Below are positions 24,819-33,238 of a DNA stretch of 64,000 nt, piece by piece (the stretch's first letter is position 1; every line of letters begins with the position of its first letter). The notes under the pieces were generated by a model. It worked only from the letters and a program-made list of their open reading frames with translations. It had not been told where the DNA came from and searched no databases. The stretch is from CAYXZQ01 sp963717515 (GTDB lineage Archaea; Nanobdellota; Nanobdellia; Woesearchaeales; DSVV01). The stretch covers positions 744,001 through 808,000 of the forward strand of contig OY970338.1 of assembly GCA_963717515.1 (NCBI GenBank). The letters are read 5' to 3'. The translations under genes and the position numbers were made by a program.

Positions 24819-25775
24819 TCAGGATACATATATAAATCTTCTGATAAGCCAATAATAGAGAAGGAAATAGAGCAGGAAGAAAATCCAGCCGGCGTTCGTG
24901 TGGAAGAGCCCGACTGCAAATGCAGGGGATATGTATATGCCTGCAATGATGAGAAGAAAGAGCCTGAGGACATTGACAAAGAAGACACCTACAAGGCCCA
25001 CAAGAAACAGGAGTGCGTACAGTCCCTTCTTAAGCCTGGTGTAGTCGAGGGCGAAAAGGGCTGCAAAAAACGAGAAGAAAAGCAGCATCGAATCAATGCC
25101 CGAGCATGGCGCCCCTATGTTCACTGCAAATCCCCTCACATCAATGACAGGCGCTCCCGGACCAATGTAAAAGCCCACCTCATAGAATCGTGAAAGGAGA
25201 TAATACAGGATCCTTGCGACAGTTCCTGAGATGTAGAGCCATTGACCCTGGAAGAACATGAGCAGGTTGTAGAGCACTACTGAGATAGCTATTGCAAGGA
25301 AGAACTCATCCCTGAATGAATTGTAAAGCTCCTTTAGATATGCATGGTCAAACACTGCGATAGTGTACATGAAAAATGCAAGGGCAAGCAGGATGAATAT
25401 TGCTGCCCAGCTGAGATACATCAAGAGACCGGAACTTATCCCATAATAATTGGTCGATGCACGCACTATATAATATAGGCAGATTGATAGCAACCCGGAG
25501 AACAGGAAGAGGAGGGACTTCTTCATGTTCAGTGAGGGATGGGGAATCTCTTCAATCCTCTTCCTGTAGAACAGGGCGAAGAATAACCCTATAAGTACCA
25601 GGACCTTCATCGCATCTATCTTGCTGAACACCCTGTTTGCAAATGTCTGTTTGAATATGTCAAGGCTGAGGTATTCTATCGGGAACTGGAAGAGCGCCCT
25701 GCTGAGAAAGACCAGGGCGCTGAGTATGAGAAGCTTCATCAGGAAAATCTTGAAATTCCCTTCTAATTTCTTCAT
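24819..25775 (-). CDS. Archaeosortase/exosortase-family transpeptidase
   Basis: This 318-residue membrane protein has about eight helices and the exosortase/archaeosortase catalytic triad. Cys224 lies in GAPCSGIDS, Arg271 in FFVNVLRLF and His292 in GLFHTNAGW. The family cuts C-terminal CTERM signals and joins the protein to a membrane lipid or glycolipid. The PEF-CTERM protein at 22501-23163 is the likely substrate. The gene sits inside the polysaccharide operon, overlapping the preceding GT4 gene by four bases. This mirrors the bacterial link between exosortases and EPS loci. The exact subfamily is not assigned. Confidence 0.87.
   Translation of the reverse strand: MKKLEGNFKIFLMKLLILSALVFLSRALFQFPIEYLSLDIFKQTFANRVFSKIDAMKVLVLIGLFFALFYRKRIEEIPHPSLNMKKSLLFLFSGLLSICLYYIVRASTNYYGISSGLLMYLSWAAIFILLALAFFMYTIAVFDHAYLKELYNSFRDEFFLAIAISVVLYNLLMFFQGQWLYISGTVARILYYLLSRFYEVGFYIGPGAPVIDVRGFAVNIGAPCSGIDSMLLFFSFFAALFALDYTRLKKGLYALLFLVGLVGVFFVNVLRLFLLIIAGIYISPAFAVGLFHTNAGWIFFLLYFLLYYWLIRRFIYVS
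24823..24835 (-). promoter_or_regulatory. Internal TATA box before the WbaP-like gene
   Basis: Minus-strand GATTTATATATGT begins just past the archaeosortase stop and is about 30 bases before the ATG at 24798. The initiating transferase may be expressed separately from the rest of the operon. Confidence 0.55.
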
Positions 25776-26896
25776 TCTTTCTTATTCCCCGTGTCCTTGG
25801 CAAGCCCACTGTACAGCCCATAGGTCTTTTCTGAGACTGCTTCCCACCTGTATCGCTTCATGACCATGGCCTTTGCAGATGAACCGGTCTTTTTCCTTAA
25901 TTCCGGGCTTATTATAAGCTTCTCAAGCTGTTTCTTGAGGTCTGGAACATCTCTAGACCTGAATGAGAACCCATATTTCCCCTCGATGACGTCCAGGTTC
26001 TCCCTGATATCGCTGACAAGAGGGCAAAGCCCAAAGCTCATTGCCTCAAGCAGCACAATCGGCATGCCTTCAATCGTGGAAGGAAGGACGAACAGGGAAG
26101 CATTGCTGAAAGCCTCAAACTTGTCCTTACCATAGAGCGGCCCTGTGAAGATTATGCGACAGTCCCCTTTTGAGAGCTCTCTTAGCTCTTCAAGGTATCT
26201 ATCAGTATGCGTAGTATCTCCTACAATCACCAGTTTCTGGTCTGTAACTGTCTTCTTGAACGCCTCAATCAGGAAATGAACACCTTTCTCAGGCACAAGC
26301 CTGCTGAGGAACAGGACATAATTATCCCTCCTGAGCAGGAATCTTCTAAGAGATGATATCTCGTTCGGTTCATGGACCTCGACGCCATTGGGGATGAATT
26401 CTATCTCTTTGCCGAATTCTTTAAGGTAATGCTCCTGGATCTTCTTTGACACAGAGATGACCCTGTTGGGAAAGAGCGTTATCAGCCTTTCGCATAATTT
26501 CAGGTAGATTGAGGCCATCAGACCCCATTTTTCCCGCTCATAATCAAGGCCATGCAGAGTGACCACTGTCTTCTTTCCGAAAAGCCTCGGCAGAAAAGAC
26601 ATGAGTGAATTTCCCATGGCATGGTAATGGACAATATCATATCTCCTGAATATTGAATCAAAAGTGCATAGAATCGTGTGAGTGATCGCCTCGAAATGCT
26701 TTGTGTTTATGGTAGGCAGATACCTCAGCCTCACTCCTTTCCAGGTTTTGGGCCTCTCCTTGCAATATGGTGTCCTGCAGTACACTGTGACCTCTGCGCC
26801 GAGCTTCACAAGAAGGGGGGCCAGGTTCTCCACCACATGCTCAACCCCGCCTGACTTTGCAGGGATGCCCCGAAGGCCGATCATCGCTATTCTCAT
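25772..26896 (-). CDS. Glycosyltransferase family 4 (first of four)
   Basis: This 374-residue GT-B enzyme has the N-terminal glycine-rich start MRIAMIGLRGIPAKSGGVEH, seen in rhamnosyl- and related transferases. The C-terminal domain has the E-x7-E nucleotide-sugar motif in STIEGMPIVLLEAMSFG. It would add one sugar to the lipid-linked repeat unit on the cytoplasmic face. Donor and acceptor are not predictable. Its stop overlaps the archaeosortase start by four bases and it lies 16 bases after the PaaK-like gene. Confidence 0.88.
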   Translation of the reverse strand: MRIAMIGLRGIPAKSGGVEHVVENLAPLLVKLGAEVTVYCRTPYCKERPKTWKGVRLRYLPTINTKHFEAITHTILCTFDSIFRRYDIVHYHAMGNSLMSFLPRLFGKKTVVTLHGLDYEREKWGLMASIYLKLCERLITLFPNRVISVSKKIQEHYLKEFGKEIEFIPNGVEVHEPNEISSLRRFLLRRDNYVLFLSRLVPEKGVHFLIEAFKKTVTDQKLVIVGDTTHTDRYLEELRELSKGDCRIIFTGPLYGKDKFEAFSNASLFVLPSTIEGMPIVLLEAMSFGLCPLVSDIRENLDVIEGKYGFSFRSRDVPDLKKQLEKLIISPELRKKTGSSAKAMVMKRYRWEAVSEKTYGLYSGLAKDTGNKKE

Positions 26897-26912
26897 TTCT
26901 TAATAAACCCCA

Positions 26913-28265
26913 TCATCCTGGTACCCTATCCTTAATCTCGCACTTGAAGGCAATCCTCTTGCCGTTCGGCTCGACCGGAAATTTTTTCATGTAATTCACA
27001 TCGACCCTTGTGCATCCAAGCACCTCCTGGACAATCTCTGCGAGCCTCTGGACCGCCTTCTTTATTGTGAAAACATCCAGGACTATGTTGAGCTCAACCT
27101 GGTCCATGGATTTCTGCACCAGCTGAAATTCACGTATTGCCAGGTCTTCTTTCTCTATCCTGAACTTGATGAGCCCCCCTGTGACTTTCTCGCCATCCTT
27201 GTTCAGCAAAATTTCATAAGTCCTCCCGACCTTAATCTGGAAAGAGCCAAATGGCGTCCTTTTCCTGCTCTCCTTCTGCAGGGATTTCATTCCGATGTCC
27301 CCGCACCTGTACCTGATGAGCGGCATGCCGTAGCTCTCAAGCGGTGTGAGCAGTATCTCTCCATCAGTATCAAGCTCAACGAACACGAAATCATCGGATG
27401 AATGCATGATATAATCATCATCCTCAATAGCAATGGTCGTCACCTCTGTCGAGCCGTAATGGTCAAGAACCTTGCAGCCAAAGACCTTCTCTATGAATTC
27501 CCTGTTCTCGAGCCTCTCTGACGTCGTTATTATCTTCTTTACAGGAGCGACCTTTATCTTCCTCTCCTTGATTATCTTTGCCATGTCATAGATTATGCCT
27601 GCATAACCATAGATGAAATCCGGACGGAACCTGTTGAACTTCGTCTCGAACCATTCCACTACCTGGTCATCAGTGTACCTGTTGACATCGAAAAGTATCC
27701 TCCTGTTTATCCTGAATGAGAGCCAGTTGAACATCCTCCTGAGCATCGGCTTGTGCCTGAACTCATTTCCCCAGATCCATGCCGACCTGTATCCCGGCCT
27801 GATGCCTATCATGTAAAAGTCCCTGAGCCATGCGCCATAGGACATCTCATGGTATCTCTTGTCCTTGTATATCTTTACCTTGTTGCCGGTCGAGCCTCCT
27901 GAAAAAAGCGGGATGAGCCGGTATCTACCTGAGCTCTTTAACCGGTCTATATTTGAAAGGACCACCCTCTTGCCGAGGGGAGGAATCTTCCTGAAATCCT
28001 CAATGGTCTTTATATCACCCGGGCGGATGCCGCTATTGTCCAGCAGCTCCCTGTAATAATCTGTCGTATCATAAGCATGAAGGACCAGTTTCCGAAGCTT
28101 CCTGAGCTGTTGGCTCTTTATCTGCTGCCTGGATCTATGAATATTCTTCCTGTATTTCCTGTAATGGCTGTATCTGAAATCCCCCTTTATATAATAGGAC
28201 AGGGGAATCAGGACATCCCCGAACAATCTTTGCGAAAGTGTCATCCTCGTCATTTTTCTTTCCAT
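26913..28265 (-). CDS. PaaK/CapK-like adenylate-forming enzyme
   Basis: This 450-residue protein belongs to the phenylacetate-CoA ligase/CapK group of AMP-forming enzymes. The phosphate-binding loop is FSGGSTGNK near 120. YGSTEVT near 268 and RYRCGDIG near 318 are the adenylate-site motifs. CapK-type members are common in capsule and O-antigen clusters, where their substrate is usually unknown; activating an acid that decorates the glycan is one possibility. It lies between GT4 genes in the operon with short spacing on both sides. The ATG five codons in (in MTRMTL) is an alternative start. Confidence 0.85.
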   Translation of the reverse strand: MERKMTRMTLSQRLFGDVLIPLSYYIKGDFRYSHYRKYRKNIHRSRQQIKSQQLRKLRKLVLHAYDTTDYYRELLDNSGIRPGDIKTIEDFRKIPPLGKRVVLSNIDRLKSSGRYRLIPLFSGGSTGNKVKIYKDKRYHEMSYGAWLRDFYMIGIRPGYRSAWIWGNEFRHKPMLRRMFNWLSFRINRRILFDVNRYTDDQVVEWFETKFNRFRPDFIYGYAGIIYDMAKIIKERKIKVAPVKKIITTSERLENREFIEKVFGCKVLDHYGSTEVTTIAIEDDDYIMHSSDDFVFVELDTDGEILLTPLESYGMPLIRYRCGDIGMKSLQKESRKRTPFGSFQIKVGRTYEILLNKDGEKVTGGLIKFRIEKEDLAIREFQLVQKSMDQVELNIVLDVFTIKKAVQRLAEIVQEVLGCTRVDVNYMKKFPVEPNGKRIAFKCEIKDRVPG

Positions 28266-28292
28266 CGCCTGTCCTATAAAATCATTTCCAGT

Positions 28293-29555
28293 TCAATCCA
28301 TCTTCAGTTTTTTATCTTTTTTTGATACTGCCCTAGAAAACACATCAAGCAGCACTTCATAATGCTTTTTTGGGCTGTATTTTTCAACTGCATCTGCATA
28401 CGAGTTCTTCCCAAGCCTGCTGCATAGGGCATCATCATCAAATATCATCTCTATCTTTTCCCTTATCTGGTGGGCATTCCCCGGCTCGAAAAGAAGCCCG
28501 TTTTCGCCATCCCTGACAAGCTCCTTTAGCGAGCCAAGGCCTGAAGCAAGGATAGGCCTGCTGTGCATCATCGCTTCGAGCGCGACATTTGGCATGTTCT
28601 CATACCAAATCGCAGGGATTATCACAGCCCTGGAACCCCTGTAGAGAGAGTCCAGCTCCTCTCCGTATTTCGGACCGAGGAACTTGACATTATCTATCCT
28701 CTTGTCTTTGACATACTTCCTGAGTTCAGCTTCATGCCCTGTGCTTGAACTTCCAACAATCTTCAGGGCGTAGCCGGTGTTCTCAACTGCCTTTATTGCA
28801 TGGATTATACCCTTCTGCTCCTCAATCCTGCCCACATGGAGAAGATAATCTCCGATACTGCCGTTGAATCCCTCTGTCCTGGCTATGAATGTGGGGTTGA
28901 AAGATATCTTCTCAGGGCTTATCGCCTTCTTCATCCTGCTGATCGTGAATCTGGACTGTATAACGACAAAATCCAGCCTGCTGTACACTCCTAAGAGCCT
29001 GTGAAATTTCAGTGCCATTGCTTTTATGCCTGACAGGATAATCGATCCCTTGACGCACCTATGCCTCACTGCCCTGAAGAGCGAATGGTCCACACACTCT
29101 TCACATACACCCCTGTCCCGGTAAAAGTGGCTCTCAGGGCAGAGCAAAAAGAAGTCAGAAAGCCTCATCACAACAGGCAGGCTGTTGTTTTTGCAAGCAT
29201 CAATGACGCTCGGGGAGAGCTTGTTGTAATGATGCAGGATGTAGGCAATATCCGGCCTGGTCTCCTTAATTAGACTGTCCAGCCTCTTCCGGACATGGAA
29301 TGAGTAGAACTCCCTGCCGAGCATCTGCATCATGGTCTTTGGGTCTTTTCTGTATTCGCTGTAGAAGACCTTGTCGCCTCCGCCTATGGGCTCTGCAAAA
29401 TACTCCTCAAACCTGGACTTTTCATTGCGGGAATTCCTGACTGAGAACGGTATGACCTCATGACCGTTCTTCTCAAGCATCTCCTTTAGCCCGAACATGT
29501 ACTTCTCAGGACCTGCTGAGAGGAAATACCTTGAATTGATTATCAATATCCTCAT
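28293..29555 (-). CDS. Glycosyltransferase family 4 with a cysteine motif (second of four)
   Basis: This 420-residue GT-B enzyme has the N-terminal GPEKYMFGL sugar-acceptor region. A cysteine group near residues 126-157 (LCPESHFYRDRGVCEECV ... HRC) recurs in GT4 enzymes of O-antigen loci. The C-terminal donor site is NMPNVALEAMMHSRPI. The start is two bases after the stop of the upstream GT4 gene, so the two are co-translated or nearly so. The specificity is unknown. Confidence 0.88.
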   Translation of the reverse strand: MRILIINSRYFLSAGPEKYMFGLKEMLEKNGHEVIPFSVRNSRNEKSRFEEYFAEPIGGGDKVFYSEYRKDPKTMMQMLGREFYSFHVRKRLDSLIKETRPDIAYILHHYNKLSPSVIDACKNNSLPVVMRLSDFFLLCPESHFYRDRGVCEECVDHSLFRAVRHRCVKGSIILSGIKAMALKFHRLLGVYSRLDFVVIQSRFTISRMKKAISPEKISFNPTFIARTEGFNGSIGDYLLHVGRIEEQKGIIHAIKAVENTGYALKIVGSSSTGHEAELRKYVKDKRIDNVKFLGPKYGEELDSLYRGSRAVIIPAIWYENMPNVALEAMMHSRPILASGLGSLKELVRDGENGLLFEPGNAHQIREKIEMIFDDDALCSRLGKNSYADAVEKYSPKKHYEVLLDVFSRAVSKKDKKLKMD

Positions 29556-29557
29556 TT

Positions 29558-30697
29558 TTATCCTGTCTTCTTGGTTTTTTCTTGCTTGGCAATCGACTTG
29601 TATATGGATTCATATCCATGGACCATGCTCTCGACTGAAAATCTGTCCCTGATGGTCTTTTTGGCATTGGCGCCCAGCCTCTCCCTTCTCTTCGGGTCTG
29701 ATATGAGGTCGAGCATCTCCTTCATGAATGACTCAAAGGGAGGCGGGACAATGAGCCCGTCCACATTGTTCGAGATTATTCTTTCGATATCCCCTGCAGG
29801 ATATGTTATCACCGGGATGCCTGCTGCCATCGCCTCACCGATAACATTGGGCCAGCCTTCTTCATGCTGGGAAGGGAACACGAAAAGGTCCATTGCTGAA
29901 AGCAGGTCTGGAATATCTTTCCTGTTTCCTGTAAAAATGACATCCCTTTCAAGCCCGGCCTCTTTTGTCATCCTCTCCAGCTCTTTCCTGTATGTGCCGT
30001 CGCCCGCAATCAGCAGGGCAGTGTTCTGCCTGCGCATTTTTATCTCCGGAAAATGCCTGATAAGCTCAAGATGGTTCTTTGACCTGATGAGCCTTGAGAC
30101 GATGCCCAGAACAAACCTGCCTTCCAGGCCGAACTCTTCCAGTATTTTTTTCCTGTTCCCTTTTGAAAAGATTTCGTACTCTATTCCGTTCGGGATGACA
30201 TGCACATCAGACTCAGGATATCCTCTTCTGACATAGGTATCCCTGGCAGTATAATTGTTAGATATCATTATTATCTTCCTGAACCTTGTCAATATCCTTG
30301 GTATAGTTATCTCCTTGAACATGCCGAATGCGGATGTACTTCTGTTGAATGTCCTTCTTATCCCTCCCACAGAAAATGCTCTTCCAGCAATAATTGCAGG
30401 CAGGTAGGAATGATGGTTTCCCATGAAAGACTGGATAATATCAACGTGATTGTCCTTCACAAACCTGGCAATCCTCATATACACTGACATGTCCAGCTTG
30501 CCTTTCTTGCTGAAATTGATTATCTCCATGTCCTGGACTGATTCATATTCTTTCTGCATCTCCTTATTGCTGTAGAGCAGGCCAAGACATACCCTGAAGA
30601 CCGACCTGTCAAGCCTTTTCAGGAGATAAAGCATCTGTGCCTCTGCACCTCCCTGCTGGGTCTGGGGCAGGATGAATAGTATCGTTATCTTTTTCAT
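29558..30697 (-). CDS. Glycosyltransferase family 4 (third of four)
   Basis: This 379-residue GT-B enzyme has QQGGAEAQMLYLLKRL at the acceptor side and the E-x7-E motif in HEEGWPNVIGEAMAAGIPV at the donor side. IPNGIEY in the linker is typical of GT4. It overlaps the end of the polymerase gene upstream by four bases. It probably acts in repeat-unit assembly; the donor is unknown. Confidence 0.88.
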   Translation of the reverse strand: MKKITILFILPQTQQGGAEAQMLYLLKRLDRSVFRVCLGLLYSNKEMQKEYESVQDMEIINFSKKGKLDMSVYMRIARFVKDNHVDIIQSFMGNHHSYLPAIIAGRAFSVGGIRRTFNRSTSAFGMFKEITIPRILTRFRKIIMISNNYTARDTYVRRGYPESDVHVIPNGIEYEIFSKGNRKKILEEFGLEGRFVLGIVSRLIRSKNHLELIRHFPEIKMRRQNTALLIAGDGTYRKELERMTKEAGLERDVIFTGNRKDIPDLLSAMDLFVFPSQHEEGWPNVIGEAMAAGIPVITYPAGDIERIISNNVDGLIVPPPFESFMKEMLDLISDPKRRERLGANAKKTIRDRFSVESMVHGYESIYKSIAKQEKTKKTG

Positions 30698-32046
30698 TTT
30701 TTTGCCTGGGGCTGTGCAGCTTCTTCAGGATATGGTGATGACAGCCTGGATCTCTTGCCTGACGCTGCAGGAAGAAGACAGCAACCTAAAACCACCCACG
30801 AATCAAGGGAGACGACCTGAGCGAACCCTGCACCTCCGACCATGGAAATCACAACGATCCCTGACAGGATGGAAATCCCCAGCCTTCCATAGGGATAGGC
30901 TTCCTCGTCCCTTACCCTTTGATATAGGTCCCTGAACATGGTAAAGACGAAGATCAGCATGACAGAAAGGCCGATTATCCCAAGCTCGAACATCACCATC
31001 AGGTAATAATTATGCGGGGATAGGGAGCGAAGGACCTGGGACCTGTAGAGCTCGTAGCTTCCCAGGCCATTGCCGAATATCAGCTTCCCGTGGATGAATG
31101 GCAGGATAGTATCCCAGATTGATATCCTTTCGGTCAGGGTGGATGGAGTATATCTTGGATTGATGATGTCGATGACATTGGAATATATCAGGATTGATGA
31201 TATCAACAGGAAGATCAGGATGAAATTCTTGGCTGAAATCTTGAATACGCCCCTGCCTGCCAGTTCAAAGACAATTATGCTCACTGCGAGGCAGAGAAGG
31301 CCAGCTCTTGAGAAGGTCAGCAGGTCAATCGACAGCAGGATAGCAAGCAGGACGAGGCTTCCCTTGGTCAGCCTTTTCCTGACTCCTGCATAAAGTATCA
31401 TTATTGCAGGCAGAAGATATACAGTATAGGAGTTTGGCCAGAAAAGGTTCCCATATATCCTCGCCCCCCTCCAGTCCATTGTCACGCCCCATGATGGCTG
31501 GAACCCCAGCTCATACAATGAAAGGGGTATGTTGATCAAGGCTATCAGTATCGTTGCATAGAATATGAGCTTTGGATCCCTGCATTTCTTGGATGCAAAA
31601 TAAAAGAACAGGAATGGGGCGATGAACTCGAATGCGCGGGATATTAGAATCCTCAGTGTTACATCTCCAAGGTTGAACACAGAGACAAGTATGATGAGCA
31701 GCATCAGCAGGTAATACCTGTTTTTCGGGTTGAACAGCGTCAAAAGCATGAGCGGTATGAAGATGGCATTGATGAGCCCCAGGCTTCCGATCGCCGTGAA
31801 CGGGACTTTTAGCACAGGGCAGGCAAAATAGAATGAGAGCCAGAGCATTATGAAATAATCATATCTCTTCATGATGAACAGGATGAGCAGAACGCCGAAT
31901 ATCACAACTATGATGGCAAGGCTCAGCATGTTGCCGTCATAGGAATCCGGACTACCAGTATGTATCCTGAAAAGGATAAGGATCACATTGATTGCTATAA
32001 TGAAGACGATGAAAGGATTGAGGTATTTTCTGTTTATCTTTGCCAT
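30694..32046 (-). CDS. Wzy/O-antigen-ligase-like polymerase
   Basis: This integral membrane protein of about 450 residues has ten or more helices and a large outer loop. The Wzy_C-type region FGNGLGSYELYR...SPHNYYLMVMFELGIIG carries the His-Asn-Tyr pattern of O-antigen polymerases/ligases. It would join lipid-linked repeat units outside the membrane. A longer frame begins at 32097, inside the preceding GT4 gene. I choose the ATG at 32046 (MAKINRKYL) because it lies 11 bases after that gene's stop. The C-terminal tail is hydrophilic and proline-rich. Confidence 0.85.
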   Translation of the reverse strand: MAKINRKYLNPFIVFIIAINVILILFRIHTGSPDSYDGNMLSLAIIVVIFGVLLILFIMKRYDYFIMLWLSFYFACPVLKVPFTAIGSLGLINAIFIPLMLLTLFNPKNRYYLLMLLIILVSVFNLGDVTLRILISRAFEFIAPFLFFYFASKKCRDPKLIFYATILIALINIPLSLYELGFQPSWGVTMDWRGARIYGNLFWPNSYTVYLLPAIMILYAGVRKRLTKGSLVLLAILLSIDLLTFSRAGLLCLAVSIIVFELAGRGVFKISAKNFILIFLLISSILIYSNVIDIINPRYTPSTLTERISIWDTILPFIHGKLIFGNGLGSYELYRSQVLRSLSPHNYYLMVMFELGIIGLSVMLIFVFTMFRDLYQRVRDEEAYPYGRLGISILSGIVVISMVGGAGFAQVVSLDSWVVLGCCLLPAASGKRSRLSSPYPEEAAQPQAKK

Positions 32047-32056
32047 ATTATCCCTA

Positions 32057-33238
32057 TCATGAAGCCAGCTGCCTGTAGAGCCTGCCGTATTCAGCATCCA
32101 CTTTGTCTGTTGACAGGCGCTCGATCCCGAACTTCCTTATTGATTCCCTGTCGTATATGACCTTTTTATTAAAAACTTTGCCAATTGCTTCGCAGAATCT
32201 CTGCTGGACGCTTTTTCTGTCGCCTGCATCATCCTCCAGCATGAGCCCTGTCTTTTCATTGACATATTCGCTGACGCATTCAAAATACGTTGTCAGGACC
32301 GGAAGCCCGGACATTATCGATTCTGCAATCACATTTGGAAAACCCTCGCTTACAGAGCTGAATACAAACAGGTCAGATGCTATCATGTACTCATTGATAT
32401 TATCTTGCCTGCCTGTGAAGAGTACCCTGTCAGCGATGCCATTTGCCGATATCTTCTCCCTCAATCTGATATAATAACGATCATCCTCATCATATGGGCC
32501 AGCAAGGACCAGGACCATGGCCTCATCATCCAGCTGTATCAGGCAATCGATAAGGAACTCCTGGTTCTTCCTCTCCTGTATGCGGCCGACATTGAACATG
32601 ATGAAACTGTCTGGCAGTCCCAGCTTTTTCCTCAGCTCCTTCCGCCTGTCAAAGCCAATGCTTCCGAAAATCTCTTTTTCGCAGGGGTGGGGCAGATTGA
32701 GAACCCTGGATTCCTCAATCCCTGCCCTGATGCATGAGTCTATACCGTATTGGGATCCCACTATCACCCTGTCTATCCTTTTCAGGAGCGGCCTTGTGAA
32801 ACAGGATAGCAGCCTGTTCCTTGCGCCGGTTTCAAGGAGGGCGATAGGGTCGTCTGAACCATCAAGGGTGACCTCAAGGATTGTCCTTCTCTTCATGAAA
32901 AGAATGTTATAGAGCATGACGACCCTGTTCATCCAGGAGAATGAAAAGAAGTGCAGCAGGGCAATATTTTTCCTTCTCCTGAACAGATATATTCCCGCCC
33001 TGACAGAAATCACCAGCATGTATAGGGGGAATAAAAGGCCGTGCTCGCTCATCATGCCCATCCTTCTGATATTCGCTCCATCATCAGGATATTTTTCCAG
33101 GAATCTTGCTTTTATGCATAGTATATGATAATCATAGCTGTATTTTTCCGCCATCCTTACTGAAAGCTTCTTTGCCCGGAGCCCGGAGCCTGAGAAGTCA
33201 GGTGGGAAAAGATGAAGCGAGAGCAGGACAGTTCTCAT
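32057..33238 (-). CDS. Glycosyltransferase family 4 (fourth of four)
   Basis: This 393-residue GT-B enzyme begins MRTVLLSLHLFPPDFSGSGL, the usual GT4 opening with a glycine loop for the acceptor side. The donor-side motif is SSVSEGFPNVIAESIMSGLPV. An internal hydrophobic stretch (near 70-90) may dock on the membrane. It overlaps the Asn-synthetase-like gene by four bases. The specificity is unknown. Confidence 0.87.
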   Translation of the reverse strand: MRTVLLSLHLFPPDFSGSGLRAKKLSVRMAEKYSYDYHILCIKARFLEKYPDDGANIRRMGMMSEHGLLFPLYMLVISVRAGIYLFRRRKNIALLHFFSFSWMNRVVMLYNILFMKRRTILEVTLDGSDDPIALLETGARNRLLSCFTRPLLKRIDRVIVGSQYGIDSCIRAGIEESRVLNLPHPCEKEIFGSIGFDRRKELRKKLGLPDSFIMFNVGRIQERKNQEFLIDCLIQLDDEAMVLVLAGPYDEDDRYYIRLREKISANGIADRVLFTGRQDNINEYMIASDLFVFSSVSEGFPNVIAESIMSGLPVLTTYFECVSEYVNEKTGLMLEDDAGDRKSVQQRFCEAIGKVFNKKVIYDRESIRKFGIERLSTDKVDAEYGRLYRQLAS

